In this document: positions 21,806-30,377 of the stretch, piece after piece
How the letters are laid out: the number at the start of each line of letters is the position of its first letter
Position numbering within the stretch: position 1 is the stretch's first letter
DNA from: Prasinococcaceae sp. CCMP 1430
Taxonomy: Eukaryota; Prasinodermophyta; Palmophyllophyceae; Prasinococcales; Prasinococcaceae
NCBI GenBank assembly: GCA_013416795.1
Contig: RQSC01000004.1
Span: 263,827-327,826 of the forward strand
Direction: 5' to 3'
Length of the DNA: 64,000 nucleotides
Notes under the pieces: model-generated
What the model was told of the DNA's origin: nothing
What the model saw: only the letters and a program-made list of their open reading frames with translations
The model's database searches: none
Program-made: the position numbers and the translations under genes

Positions 21806-23557
21806 TTGCATCTGCGCCGGCCGCCATCGCAACGCACCGTGCCGCTGTCCTGCTGCGCGTGCGCTTCCCTGCTGCCGCGCGGCACACGCCGCGCGCGCGG
21901 CGCCGACCCTCGCGCGTCTGGACGCGCTGGCGGCGTCCGGCGTGCGCTTCCCGCGCGCGTCGACACCGCGCTGCATGGCACGGGGCTCGTCGAGGCGGTG
22001 GTCGCAGCGGCCGCAGCGGCAGCGGGCAAGTCGGTGCTGCACGCCGACGCAGAGGGGCGGTACGGCGGCGCGTGGGCCACGCTGAGCCTCGACGAGGCGC
22101 ACGAAATGCACCAGCGGTGCGAGCGAGCCGGCGGCGGTGGCGCATACGAGGCGGTGCGCGTGGCATCTCACGAGGGAGGCTCCGGCGAGCTGCGCGCGTC
22201 ACGCGAGTACCTGATCGACGCTTGCGGCCCGGTGGCGCTGCTGAGCGCGGGAGCCGCGGTCGAGGCCCTCGTTGCGAGCGGCGCACACCAGTACCTTGAC
22301 TTCAAGGCGAGCAGCGGCACATACATGCTCAGCGCGTCGGCACGCTCTCTGCGACGCGTGCCAGGCGGCCGCGCCGATGTTTTCGAGGACACTGCCCTGA
22401 GCGTCGGCGAGAAGCGCGCGCTCATGCGGCTCCTCACTGGCGCGCAGAAGGCTGCGCAGGCAGAACCGGGCGCTGCGCTGAAGTTTTGCGGAGCAGATAG
22501 CTTAGAAAGCGCGACGTTTGCAGACGCGCTTGCGAAGAACGGCGTCGGGGGCGAGGTAGCGGATATGGTCACGTACGCAGTCGCCGGCCTGGACTCGCCC
22601 GACGTGAGCGCCGCGTCGGCGCTGGAAGCTCTGGTCCGGTACACGCAGTCGGTGGGACGCTTCGGCCCTGGACAGGGAGCGTTCTTGGTGCCGAGGTACG
22701 GTGCGTCTGAGCTGCCCCAGGCGTTCTGCCGAGCGGCCGCCGTGCACGGTGCAATCTACATGCTGCGCACCGGAGTGGAGCTCGTCGGAAGCGCCGAGGT
22801 CGACGGTGCGGCGGCGACCGTCATCAAGCTCTCCAGTGGAGAGAGCATTGAGTGCAGCGCGCTAGTGCTCGATGCGAGGAGCGCACACGACGTCGCAGGC
22901 GAGGGATGCCTCGCGCTGGTAGATTGCACGAGCGGGGTCGCGCGTCTGGCGGTCGTGCTAAGCGGATCGCTCGTCGAGGCTCCCGCCGAGGGCGATGCAA
23001 GCACTGTCGGGGGGGAGGCGGACGTCATCGTCGCGGTCGTGCCCCCTGAATTCCCTGGCATTGGCAACAAGGCGGCCGTCCGCTGTTTGCAGGTTGGTAG
23101 CTCCACCGCGCAGTGCCCGGCGGGCCAGTGCGTTCTCTACCTGGCGACCGAGGTCGACAGCACGGACGCCGACTGCGCCGACGCCTTGCTCCGGACGACT
23201 CTCGAGGTCATGATTGCAGCGAATCAGTCCAGCGCCCCGCCGAGTGCGTTGTGGAGCATGTTCACGTTCCAACGATCACTGGCATGCACCGATAGCACCG
23301 ATGTGCGAGGACAGGCGGGCGTCGGCGCTCTAGTGCCTGGTGCTGCGCCGGACGCCTCGATTGGCTGCGAGTCGGCGCTGGCGGCGGCGCTGTCATCGTG
23401 GGGACGTGTGGCATCGGCGGTCGGCATGGGCGCCGACGGAAAGGGCGGCGATGGCACGCGTGAGCTCTTTCCAGCCGACGAACAGGGAGGCGATGATAGC
23501 GACGAGGATGATCTCGCTCTTCTGAGCAGCGCCGCGCTGGGCGACGATGAATTGTGA
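21806..23557 (+). CDS. REP: Rab escort protein (GDI-like FAD/NAD-fold), 5' end unresolved
   Basis: The frame encodes a GDI/REP-family protein. VDTALHGTGLVEAVVAAAAA and GKSVLHADAEGRYGGAWATL match the family's conserved N-terminal dinucleotide-binding-like fold (GTGLxExxxAA...GKSVLHxDxxxxYGGxWA). YGASELPQAFCRAAAVHGA matches the later conserved G-x-x-ELPQ-x-F-x-R segment. The C-terminus is acidic (DDSDEDDLALLS). REP presents newly made Rab GTPases to geranylgeranyl transferase II; GDI recycles prenylated Rabs. REP is preferred over GDI because of divergence and length, but this is not decisive. No in-frame ATG precedes VDTALHG (21959). The open frame starts at 21806 with a TTG, so a short 5' exon, a sequence error or a non-AUG start is likely. 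Confidence 0.75.
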   Translation: MHLRRPPSQRTVPLSCCACASLLPRGTRRARGADPRASGRAGGVRRALPARVDTALHGTGLVEAVVAAAAAAAGKSVLHADAEGRYGGAWATLSLDEAHEMHQRCERAGGGGAYEAVRVASHEGGSGELRASREYLIDACGPVALLSAGAAVEALVASGAHQYLDFKASSGTYMLSASARSLRRVPGGRADVFEDTALSVGEKRALMRLLTGAQKAAQAEPGAALKFCGADSLESATFADALAKNGVGGEVADMVTYAVAGLDSPDVSAASALEALVRYTQSVGRFGPGQGAFLVPRYGASELPQAFCRAAAVHGAIYMLRTGVELVGSAEVDGAAATVIKLSSGESIECSALVLDARSAHDVAGEGCLALVDCTSGVARLAVVLSGSLVEAPAEGDASTVGGEADVIVAVVPPEFPGIGNKAAVRCLQVGSSTAQCPAGQCVLYLATEVDSTDADCADALLRTTLEVMIAANQSSAPPSALWSMFTFQRSLACTDSTDVRGQAGVGALVPGAAPDASIGCESALAAALSSWGRVASAVGMGADGKGGDGTRELFPADEQGGDDSDEDDLALLSSAALGDDEL

Positions 23558-23611
23558 GGCTTATCGTGCATTACCATGTGCATCGCCAGAGTCCTCAGCG
23601 GCGAGAGGCGC

Positions 23612-25084
23612 TCAGTCATTGTCGGTGGCGGACACCACAACCAGGCGATTCTCCGGCGAGACAGACTCCTCGGCGTACCGCACAACCTCAGCGCTCACCT
23701 TGCCCACGCCCAGTATCGCCAGCTTCTCCTTGAGCCACTGCGCGCGCCCACAGTCGAGCAATCTCTTGCATCGCACGCCCATGGCGATGCGCTGGTCCTC
23801 ATCGAGGCCGAGTGCAGCTGCGGCCGCAGCTGTGCCGGCTGCTGGCGTCAGTGTGTGGCCGCCGCCGTCCGGGTCGGTTGCGACGATCTCTTCGCTGCCT
23901 TGGATGTCACTGTGCCCCTTGCCTGCTGCCGCCGCCGCCGTTGCAGTGGTGCCCCAGCTTGACATTTTAGCGATGGCCTGGAAAAGTCTCAAGCTGATCC
24001 CGTGCTTGGACAGCAGCTGCTGGTTCACGTACTCTTCAAACAGGCAACGGTGGTGACAGCACGGTGCCATGGCGACCCCGCACAACCTTGCGCCGGCAGC
24101 CGCGATCGCGTCAGCCTCCGAGCCCGCTGCGTCGGCCGCCAGCCCGACCGCACAGCGAAGCGCGTAGTCCGTCCCAACGCCGCAGACATGCTTCCCTACA
24201 CAGACGACGCGCCTGCCGCGCAGCGATTTGACCCCAGCCAACCGCACGTCGGCGAGGTCTGCGCGCAACCTGTCAACGTCGCCGCCCATAGCGCGCAATG
24301 CGCGGTCCGCCTTGAGACGAAACGAGTCCCTGTCGACCATCACGAATCGTCGCGGCCCACCCGCGGCTACCATCATGCTTAGGTACCCGCGGCCTGCGCC
24401 GAACTCGACACACGCAAGCGTCTCGGCACTTTCGTCGCAAGCCGCGGCGCGCGGCAGCACACCGCGCTCAAGCATGTGCCCGAGAAATGAAGCGCCCTGC
24501 GCTGCGTGTTTCAGCTGCATGGGTGGAACGTGGCCCCCGGTGAGTGCTCGCCCTGTCCGATCGCCCGACAGCAGCTGCTCGGCCTGCGCAGGTCGCAGGG
24601 TACCACCCGCGAGCGGCACGTCCCAACCCTCCGCCGCCAGAGCTTTGTCGACGGCCTCCAGCGCTGCGCGCAGCTCGCACGTCGAGAATTCGGTGAGCGC
24701 AGGCGAGCGGACAGCCACGCCTCGGCGCGCCGCTCGGTTGATGCCTGCGCTGTGCCATGGCTGTGCGTCACGACGGGCGACGCGCACCGCCGCCGGACAC
24801 TTGCGCACGTGCTTCTCCATCGCCGCGGACGCCACAGGCGTGCCACAGTGCATGCACGCCACCCTGTCACCCCCTCGCGCGTGCGCCGCACAGAACTCAC
24901 CGCACACCGCCGTCAGCCCGCACCGGCGCCCCTTGCGGGGAAGCACGTGCGCGCAACGCGCCTGGCCGAGCCGGTTCGTTGCTGCAGCCGCCGCCTCGGC
25001 GGCCTCGGCACGACCAGCGGCGCGCGGCGCGGCGCGTGGCGCGCGCTCGCGCTCACGCTCGCGCGCGTCACCTTCCAATCCCAT
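23612..25084 (-). CDS. TRM13: tRNA:m4X modification enzyme TRM13 (tRNA 2'-O-methyltransferase)
   Basis: A 490-residue protein with the TRM13 architecture. First is an N-terminal CHHC-type zinc segment with CAHVLPRKGRRCGLTAVCGE. Next is a second zinc motif ACMHCGTPVASAAMEKHVRK, of the U11-48K CHHC class. Then comes the methyltransferase domain, with EFGAGRGYLSMMV (SAM-binding), VCVGKHVCGVGTDYALR and MAPCCHHRC. TRM13 methylates the ribose 2'-OH of nucleotide 4 in the tRNA acceptor stem. The ATG at 25084 (MGLEGDARERERE) was chosen; the frame upstream to 25207 has only a TTG. An Ala/Gly-rich insertion sits near the C-terminus. It is convergent with the Rab escort gene (54 bases between stops). 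Confidence 0.88.
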   Translation of the reverse strand: MGLEGDARERERERAPRAAPRAAGRAEAAEAAAAATNRLGQARCAHVLPRKGRRCGLTAVCGEFCAAHARGGDRVACMHCGTPVASAAMEKHVRKCPAAVRVARRDAQPWHSAGINRAARRGVAVRSPALTEFSTCELRAALEAVDKALAAEGWDVPLAGGTLRPAQAEQLLSGDRTGRALTGGHVPPMQLKHAAQGASFLGHMLERGVLPRAAACDESAETLACVEFGAGRGYLSMMVAAGGPRRFVMVDRDSFRLKADRALRAMGGDVDRLRADLADVRLAGVKSLRGRRVVCVGKHVCGVGTDYALRCAVGLAADAAGSEADAIAAAGARLCGVAMAPCCHHRCLFEEYVNQQLLSKHGISLRLFQAIAKMSSWGTTATAAAAAGKGHSDIQGSEEIVATDPDGGGHTLTPAAGTAAAAAALGLDEDQRIAMGVRCKRLLDCGRAQWLKEKLAILGVGKVSAEVVRYAEESVSPENRLVVVSATDND

Positions 25085-25524
25085 CTCGCTGGCCCCGCCC
25101 ACCTTGCCCACCTGCCCGCCCGCCGCCCACGCGGCGCCGCACGCTGGGTGGGCTGTGGCAGCGCCCTCAGCGCTGGCGACCGACCGGGCCCTCCGCTTCG
25201 ACCTCAAACAACATATTCACGCCCATTGCAATGATGTGACTACTTGGCCGGGGCAGTCGCGCTCGCGGCGACAGACGCGCGGGAGAGAGACGAACGCGCA
25301 GTGGTGGGGTGTGCTCCGGGTGCGCGCGCAGCTTCGCTCGCATGGTAGTTGGCGGGCGGCGGCTGGCATGTGAGGTCCGCGCTGCGCTCGGGCTGTCGCA
25401 TTTCTATGGCACATGATTTAGCGGCTGGGCTAAGAACCTAGCACGAGCGGCCGCACTGTCGCGTGCGGCGCGGCGGCCTTCTACCTCTACCCCTACGTGC
25501 AGCATGCGGGCGGTGGCGCTGCGC
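25085..25524. other. Intergenic region between two minus-strand genes
   Basis: This 440-base stretch holds the leader of TRM13 and the 3' flank of the Mpv17 gene. AT-richer sequence at 25200-25250 may be the TRM13 promoter. No gene seen. Confidence 0.55.
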
Positions 25525-26600
25525 TCAACCGCGCAGGAACGACAGGTATGCCGTCCAGACGAAGCTCACCACATGGCGCACTGGCATGCGAAGCCACAGC
25601 GGTGCGGAGAAGCACACGATGTCCGTGGGCACCCACACGTACACCAGCTGCGGCACGTCCGTCCACCAGTTCGCGACGTACTTGCTGCAGCCGTCCTGCA
25701 CCCACGCCACGGGGTCGCTCTTGCCGCCCTGGACCATCTCTTTCACGCAGTAGAACGTCGGCAGATATATGAGCGGGAGGTGGATGATGGCGTCCAGGAA
25801 GACTGTTGAAGGCACGCAGCGCGAGCGTCAAGAGGAGCGCGCCGGCGATCGTCCATCGCGATGGGTTGACGGAGGCGTGCGAGATCCCGTCAGCACTCGG
25901 CGACGAGAGTCGAGCGCGGGCGGCAGTGCGCACGAGGTCCGTGTGCGCCCTCGCGGCCAGGGCGCGGGTGCCTCGGCGACAGCGCGGCGCGCATGCGCTC
26001 ACCTTGCTTGGCCATGTCTATCTGGCCCCTCGTGTCCTTGAGCTTGGCCGCCCACGAGGCCTCCGTGAAGCGCAACATGTTGGGAAAGAGCTTGCTGAAG
26101 ATGTTGACCTGTATCAACCACTGGAAGCCCCCCAGGTAGGCCGCACCAAACACGACGAACGACAGGTTGCGCTGCCAGTCGATCTCGTCGAAGCTCTTCT
26201 TCTCGACGGCCACCTGGGTGAGCAGGTCCGCCGCCGACGTCTTGCACGTCGCGATGATGATGTTGTTTGCAAATGGGTAGGTCTTCTGGAAGGCCACGAT
26301 GGCACCCATCACGCCAGGCGTGGCCTGCGCCGCCTCGACGGCCTCCGCGGTGGCGGGCCCGCCTTTGGACGCGAACGCCCGCCCGGCGGGCGCCGCCGCG
26401 CGCCTCGCGGCAGCGCTCGCGGCGAACCCCGCAGCCGAGGAGCACGGCGCGCGGAATGCGTGCGCGGTGGCCCGCGNACGCCGCGCGCTCGCAGAGGGGG
26501 GAGTGCGCGCGCACTCGCGCGCGCCGCCCGCGGCGCACCGCTCCCCGCGCGCGCCGTGAGAATGCGATCCGCAGGGCGCAAACCCTCCCGCGCAGCTCAT
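25525..26600 (-). CDS. Mpv17/PMP22-family inner membrane protein
   Basis: Exons (minus strand) are 26600-26003 and 25802-25525. The phase-1 intron (200 bases) has donor GTGAGC and acceptor TTCAACAG and joins MAKQ to VFLDAIIHLP. The 291-residue product has a Ser/Arg/Ala-rich N-terminus like a mitochondrial or plastid transit peptide. The Mpv17 fold follows: PFANNIIIATCKTSAADLLT, RNLSFVVFGAAYLGGFQWLI, LIYLPTFYCVKEMVQGG, and the C-terminal signature WLRMPVRHVVSFVWTAYLSF. Family members form small channels or affect organelle membrane homeostasis. Start is ATG 26600. One undetermined base at 26477 lies in the presumed transit peptide and could hide a frame shift, so the N-terminus is uncertain. 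Confidence 0.83.
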
Positions 26601-27550
26601 CAGGCAGGCAGCTCAAAAAGTGAAGAAAGCGAAGCCTCATACTCCATCCACAGCTGCTCGCTGCTGCGTCCCGACTCGACTCCCGGTGTCTTCGAGTCCT
26701 GGCTGATGGCACGTCCACCGCAAAGGTGGGCACCCGGCATCGCGCCTCGCGCCTAAAGGGTGTGTGTAGCTCGCCCGTGGGAGAGAGAACGCCTCCGCGA
26801 CGTACAGTATCGAACTGTTCTGGACAGCGCACACCTGGGGTGCGCCATGACGAACCCGGGGGAAAGCCAGCGGCGTCGGCGCCGGACGCAGGGGGGGACG
26901 CGGGGGCTCCCCCGGGGGTCGAAGGGGCGCGTCCGGTCTGCGGGGAGGATCGATCGAACGTGGGTCGTTCAAGCGGCCGAGCCGACGTGCGAGGCACGCC
27001 TTGGCCATCGTGTGGCCCGCGTGCCGCTGCGGCGCGACGCTCACGTCCAAAGGCGAGCGTCCAGTCACCGCGGACCGCGACAGTTCCGGTCAGGTTTGCT
27101 ATTTGGGGCTGGGGGCGACGGCTCAGATCAGGGTTTGTTGCAGCGTTTTGGGTGGGCGCCGGGCGCGCCGCGCGAAGCGGCACAGCACGCCCGCGCGGCG
27201 CGCGCGGCGAGCTCGTGGCGAGGCGGCACGGGCGGGCGCGGCGACGCAGGCCGCGGCGACGCAGGCCGCGGCAGAGGGCGCGTCGAGGTCAGCGGGGTGT
27301 GGGAGCGGGCAAGCGGTCCGAAGCCGGTCCGGCGCGCTGCTTGGTGCGGTGATCCCCCGCTGCGGCTCCCCCCCCAACACACACCGGCGAACGCAGCCGT
27401 TACACCTCGGGCGGCCGTTACGGCGCGAGGAGGCGGCGCGCGGCACGCGGCGCGGCGCGCCCGCAAAGGGCAAAGGGCGGCTAGACGGTCCGGGGGGTGC
27501 GGCTGCGGGTGAAACGGGGCGGCGCGGGCGCCTTGTGACTCCAGGAGCCC
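26601..27550. other. Divergent intergenic region, about 950 bases
   Basis: The region lies between the Mpv17 gene (minus) and the MYND gene (plus). It contains an AGGGTTTG motif at 27130-27137 and a perfect tandem copy of GCGACGCAGGCCGCG around 27239-27270. Long open frames in it are low-complexity Arg/Ala/Gly and do not resemble proteins. Confidence 0.55.
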
Positions 27551-28207
27551 ATGCCGGGCGATGGCGCGATGGCAATGCCCCACCACACCAAGGAGGAGGT
27601 GGAGGCAATGCGGGGCGGCATGGTGCGCCGCGTGAAGCAGAGGCTCGCGCCGCTGCATGCCACGTACGGCGCGCTCGTGTGCGCGGACCCGGCATGCAAG
27701 ATATGCAATCCGAACGACATCATCGTGGAGGGGGGTCTGCGCAGAAAGGTGGTCAGGTGCCGCAACTGCCGCGCGGCGATGGAGAGCCACGAGGTGATCG
27801 CCAGGGAGGTGCTGCAGGTGCACACCTGCGGCGACGCGTGCGCCGCGTCGCCGCTGCTCTCTCTCGAAGGCGAGGCCGCTGGCGCCTCGGACACGGACGT
27901 GGTCAAGCGGTGCGGCTGCACTATTCACTTTCGTCCCTACGCCTTCTGCGATGTGTGCTTCCAGTGGGCCAAGGATCCCGGGGGGGACCCACCGCACTGC
28001 CGTGGCATTGCGGCCGCGCGTAGGATGCTCATCGACACGCCTGGCGTGCGCTCAGACCTCTCGTATAGGCAGGCGGACAGCAACCGCGTGTGTGCGGTGT
28101 GCACCGAGGTCGCCAACAAGGTGTGCCGATGCAAGAGCGTACGCTACTGCAGCGAGACGTGTCAGCGGGCGCACTGGAAGGAACACAAGGCCCAATGCAA
28201 GCGCTGA
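27551..28207 (+). CDS. MYND zinc-finger protein
   Basis: A 218-residue single-exon protein. The C-terminal MYND finger (about residues 177-217) is complete: CAVC, then CRCKSVRYCSETCQRAHWKE, then a final HKAQC, giving the C-x2-C...C-x-C...C-x3-C...H-x3-C spacing. The middle part carries further Cys pairs (CADPACKICNP; CRNC; CGC...CDVCFQW), suggesting a second, unrecognised zinc-binding region. MYND fingers mediate protein-protein contacts; no SET or other catalytic domain is present. Start ATG 27551; an in-frame ATG six codons later is also possible. Cellular role unknown. Confidence 0.8.
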   Translation: MPGDGAMAMPHHTKEEVEAMRGGMVRRVKQRLAPLHATYGALVCADPACKICNPNDIIVEGGLRRKVVRCRNCRAAMESHEVIAREVLQVHTCGDACAASPLLSLEGEAAGASDTDVVKRCGCTIHFRPYAFCDVCFQWAKDPGGDPPHCRGIAAARRMLIDTPGVRSDLSYRQADSNRVCAVCTEVANKVCRCKSVRYCSETCQRAHWKEHKAQCKR

Positions 28208-28323
28208 GAAGTGCGCGCACGGGCCGGAGCCGCAGTGTTGGCACGCACCCGCTGCCTTCAGAGAATGAAGTTATTACAGCATACAGTAGTATTACAGCAA
28301 GTCATTTCCTAGCTGGCTAGAGC

Positions 28324-29776
28324 TTAGGCGGCCTTGCTCTCTGCCTTGATCGAGCTGCCAGTGGGTTGTCCGACCATGGGCAGAATCCACGTCCACACAG
28401 GCCCCGAGCCGAAGACCAGGCGGGCGTTGTCCATTTTCTCGCCCCAGCTGAGACGCACGTGCGGGTCTCGACCAGATTCGGCCGACTTGAGCACGGCGAT
28501 GTACGTTTCTCCGCTCAGCAGATATCCCAGCTGCTGCGCCAAGAGGATGCCGACGAGGACCAACACTGTCCCGCACGCGACGATGAGATACAGGCACGCG
28601 AGGCGTGGCACGGAGCGGGGCCAGTCGACGCACTTCGAGAGCACGTACATGAGTCGATCGTTCGTGCGGCGGGGAAGAGGAATGGGAGAGAACATCAGCT
28701 GCTTGACCTCGTCGTAAGTGAACTGGTCCGAATAGCGCACGACGATAATCATAGTAAGGGCGAGCACATACGACACAGAAAGCACTGCCCAGTAGAGGAA
28801 GAGGATGAAGTGACGTCGATTGGAGGCACCCACCGCCTGCAGCGGGACCGCGGAGGCGCGGCCCAGCGCGAGAAGGGCGCGCGGGCGGGCGTCAGTGCGC
28901 GTGCGCGCGCGCGCAAAAGCGCGTGCGCGCGCGTGTAAAAGCGCGTGTGAGCGCGTGTGCGCAAGGTACACTCACGTTGTTGATGAACGGGCAGAAGTGG
29001 TCCAGGTCGCGCACGCAGCGGCCACTGGCACGGCAGTGGTGGCTGTCGGGTGGCTTGGGCGCCTTACACCTTTTGCAGTAAAAGTGATTGTCCAGACCGA
29101 GCGGTGGCACCGCGTCGGTGCTTCCATACGCGAGGCGAGGCACGTATCCCGGGTCCTCGAAGCACGCGCAAAAATAATTGAAGAACGTGTTGAAGGAGAG
29201 CGTGATGCAGATAGCCCAGGCGACGTAGTACATCGCCGCCGGTGGTGGCGGCAGCAGCACGGGGTACAGCTTGCACACGCCCAGCACGATGATTGAAATG
29301 ATGAGCACGATGACCGTCGGCAGCATGACCAGCCCGAGGAGTCGCCGCAACGGCAGTGGCGTTCCGCAGCGGCTCAAACAGGTCGCCGCGCCGCGCGTGC
29401 ACGTGTGCGCCGCGTCTCCCACCCGTGCGAGCAACCCCCCTCGTCGGCTGCCGCCATCGCCCGCGGCTGCGCCTTTGTGCGCCGCTCCTCCGCGCGGCCG
29501 CTCCTCCTCCGTGATCGCGCCGCAGTAGCCGCACTTGAAGATGGGCGCGCCGGCCGGGGGCCGCACTCGCACGCTGCAGCCCCAGCACGTGACCACGCCG
29601 CCCGCCTCCAGCCCGTCCTGCGCGTCCTGGAGCTTCCCCTCGCGCGCCTGCGGCTGCTGCGCCTGCTGCGCGTCGCCTCCACCGCCCGCGCCGCCGCCGT
29701 CTATTCCGCCGTCCATCGCCTCCGGCGGGCGCGCTGCCCCGCCCCGCGCGCCACCGCGATGTGAATGTATGGGCAT
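28324..29776 (-). CDS. DHHC-type S-acyltransferase with divergent DHFC motif
   Basis: Exons (minus) are 29776-28976 and 28836-28324. The phase-0 intron (139 bases) has donor GTGAGT and acceptor GCTGCAG and joins FCPFINN to AVGASNRRHF. The N-terminal cytosolic part has a CxxC...CxxC zinc-ribbon-like segment (CWGC; CGYCG). Two TM helices follow (LLGLVMLPTVIVLIISIIVL; AWAICITLSFNTFFNYFCAC), then the DPG motif (FEDPGYVP), the Cys-rich domain (FYCKRCKAPKPPDSHHCR), and two more TM helices in exon 2. The catalytic motif reads DHFC instead of DHHC, the following NNCVG reads NNAVG, and a cysteine of HCxxCxxC is replaced by Ser. Activity is therefore uncertain, although yeast Akr1-type enzymes work with DHYC. 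The ATG at 29716 (MDGGIDGGG) is an alternative start. Confidence 0.82.
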
Positions 29777-30377
29777 CCCAACAAGCGATCGTGATTGAGA
29801 GGGCCGTCCACCGCGCCCGCACGCGCAGTGGCCCGCCCCCCGGCCCATCGGCCGCTCGCTCGAGCCTCGTCCGGCCCGGCAGGGGGAGGTGAGCAACGAC
29901 CGACCGACCGACGAGACCGGCGCCCCCCCCATCCCCCCGGCGCGCCCCCGAACTTGGATTATTCGTCAGGCTTCCAAAGGCGCGGGAGCGCGCGCGGCAG
30001 CGAGCGGTGCGCATTTCTTCCATGTGTTTCTGAGTTTTTGTCCCAGCCCGGCGAGGTGCTCTTTCAACAACATGAAGCTTTTCGGAATCCGTTGCGCATT
30101 CGTTTCTTCTTTCCGCGGAAGCACAAGGCATCCGTACTTGCCCTCGGCCCGAGTTTTTGAGTCTCGACTTCGGCGCGCGCGGCTGTGGCTGTTGGAGAGG
30201 TGGCCGCTGCAGGGCGTGCGCCACCACGCGCAGCGCGCGCGCTCCCCCCCCCCCCCCGGCGGGCCCTTGGCCCGTCGGGCGCCGGCGAGGAGGAGGGACT
30301 TGGGGTCGAGGGGTGGAAAAGCTCCCCTATTCGTTCGCTCTACCCTCCCACCCGCGGCGCCGGCGCGAGGGCGCGGT
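29777..30377. other. Divergent intergenic region
   Basis: The region lies between the DHHC gene (minus) and TASH3 (plus). The open frame of TASH3 extends back through it and includes an ATG at about 30072 (MKLFGIRC), but composition looks like leader sequence. It contains a 12-base C run near 30247. No other gene seen. Confidence 0.5.

Noticed and set aside
26601-27550. Possible extra gene in the Mpv17-MYND interval
   Set aside because: Open frames there are low-complexity and change phase without splice-like boundaries.
30200-30377. ATG near 30072 as the TASH3 start
   Set aside because: Would add about 100 Arg/Pro-rich residues with a poly-C-encoded Pro run and no family similarity; ATG 30378 gives a length closer to known TASH3.
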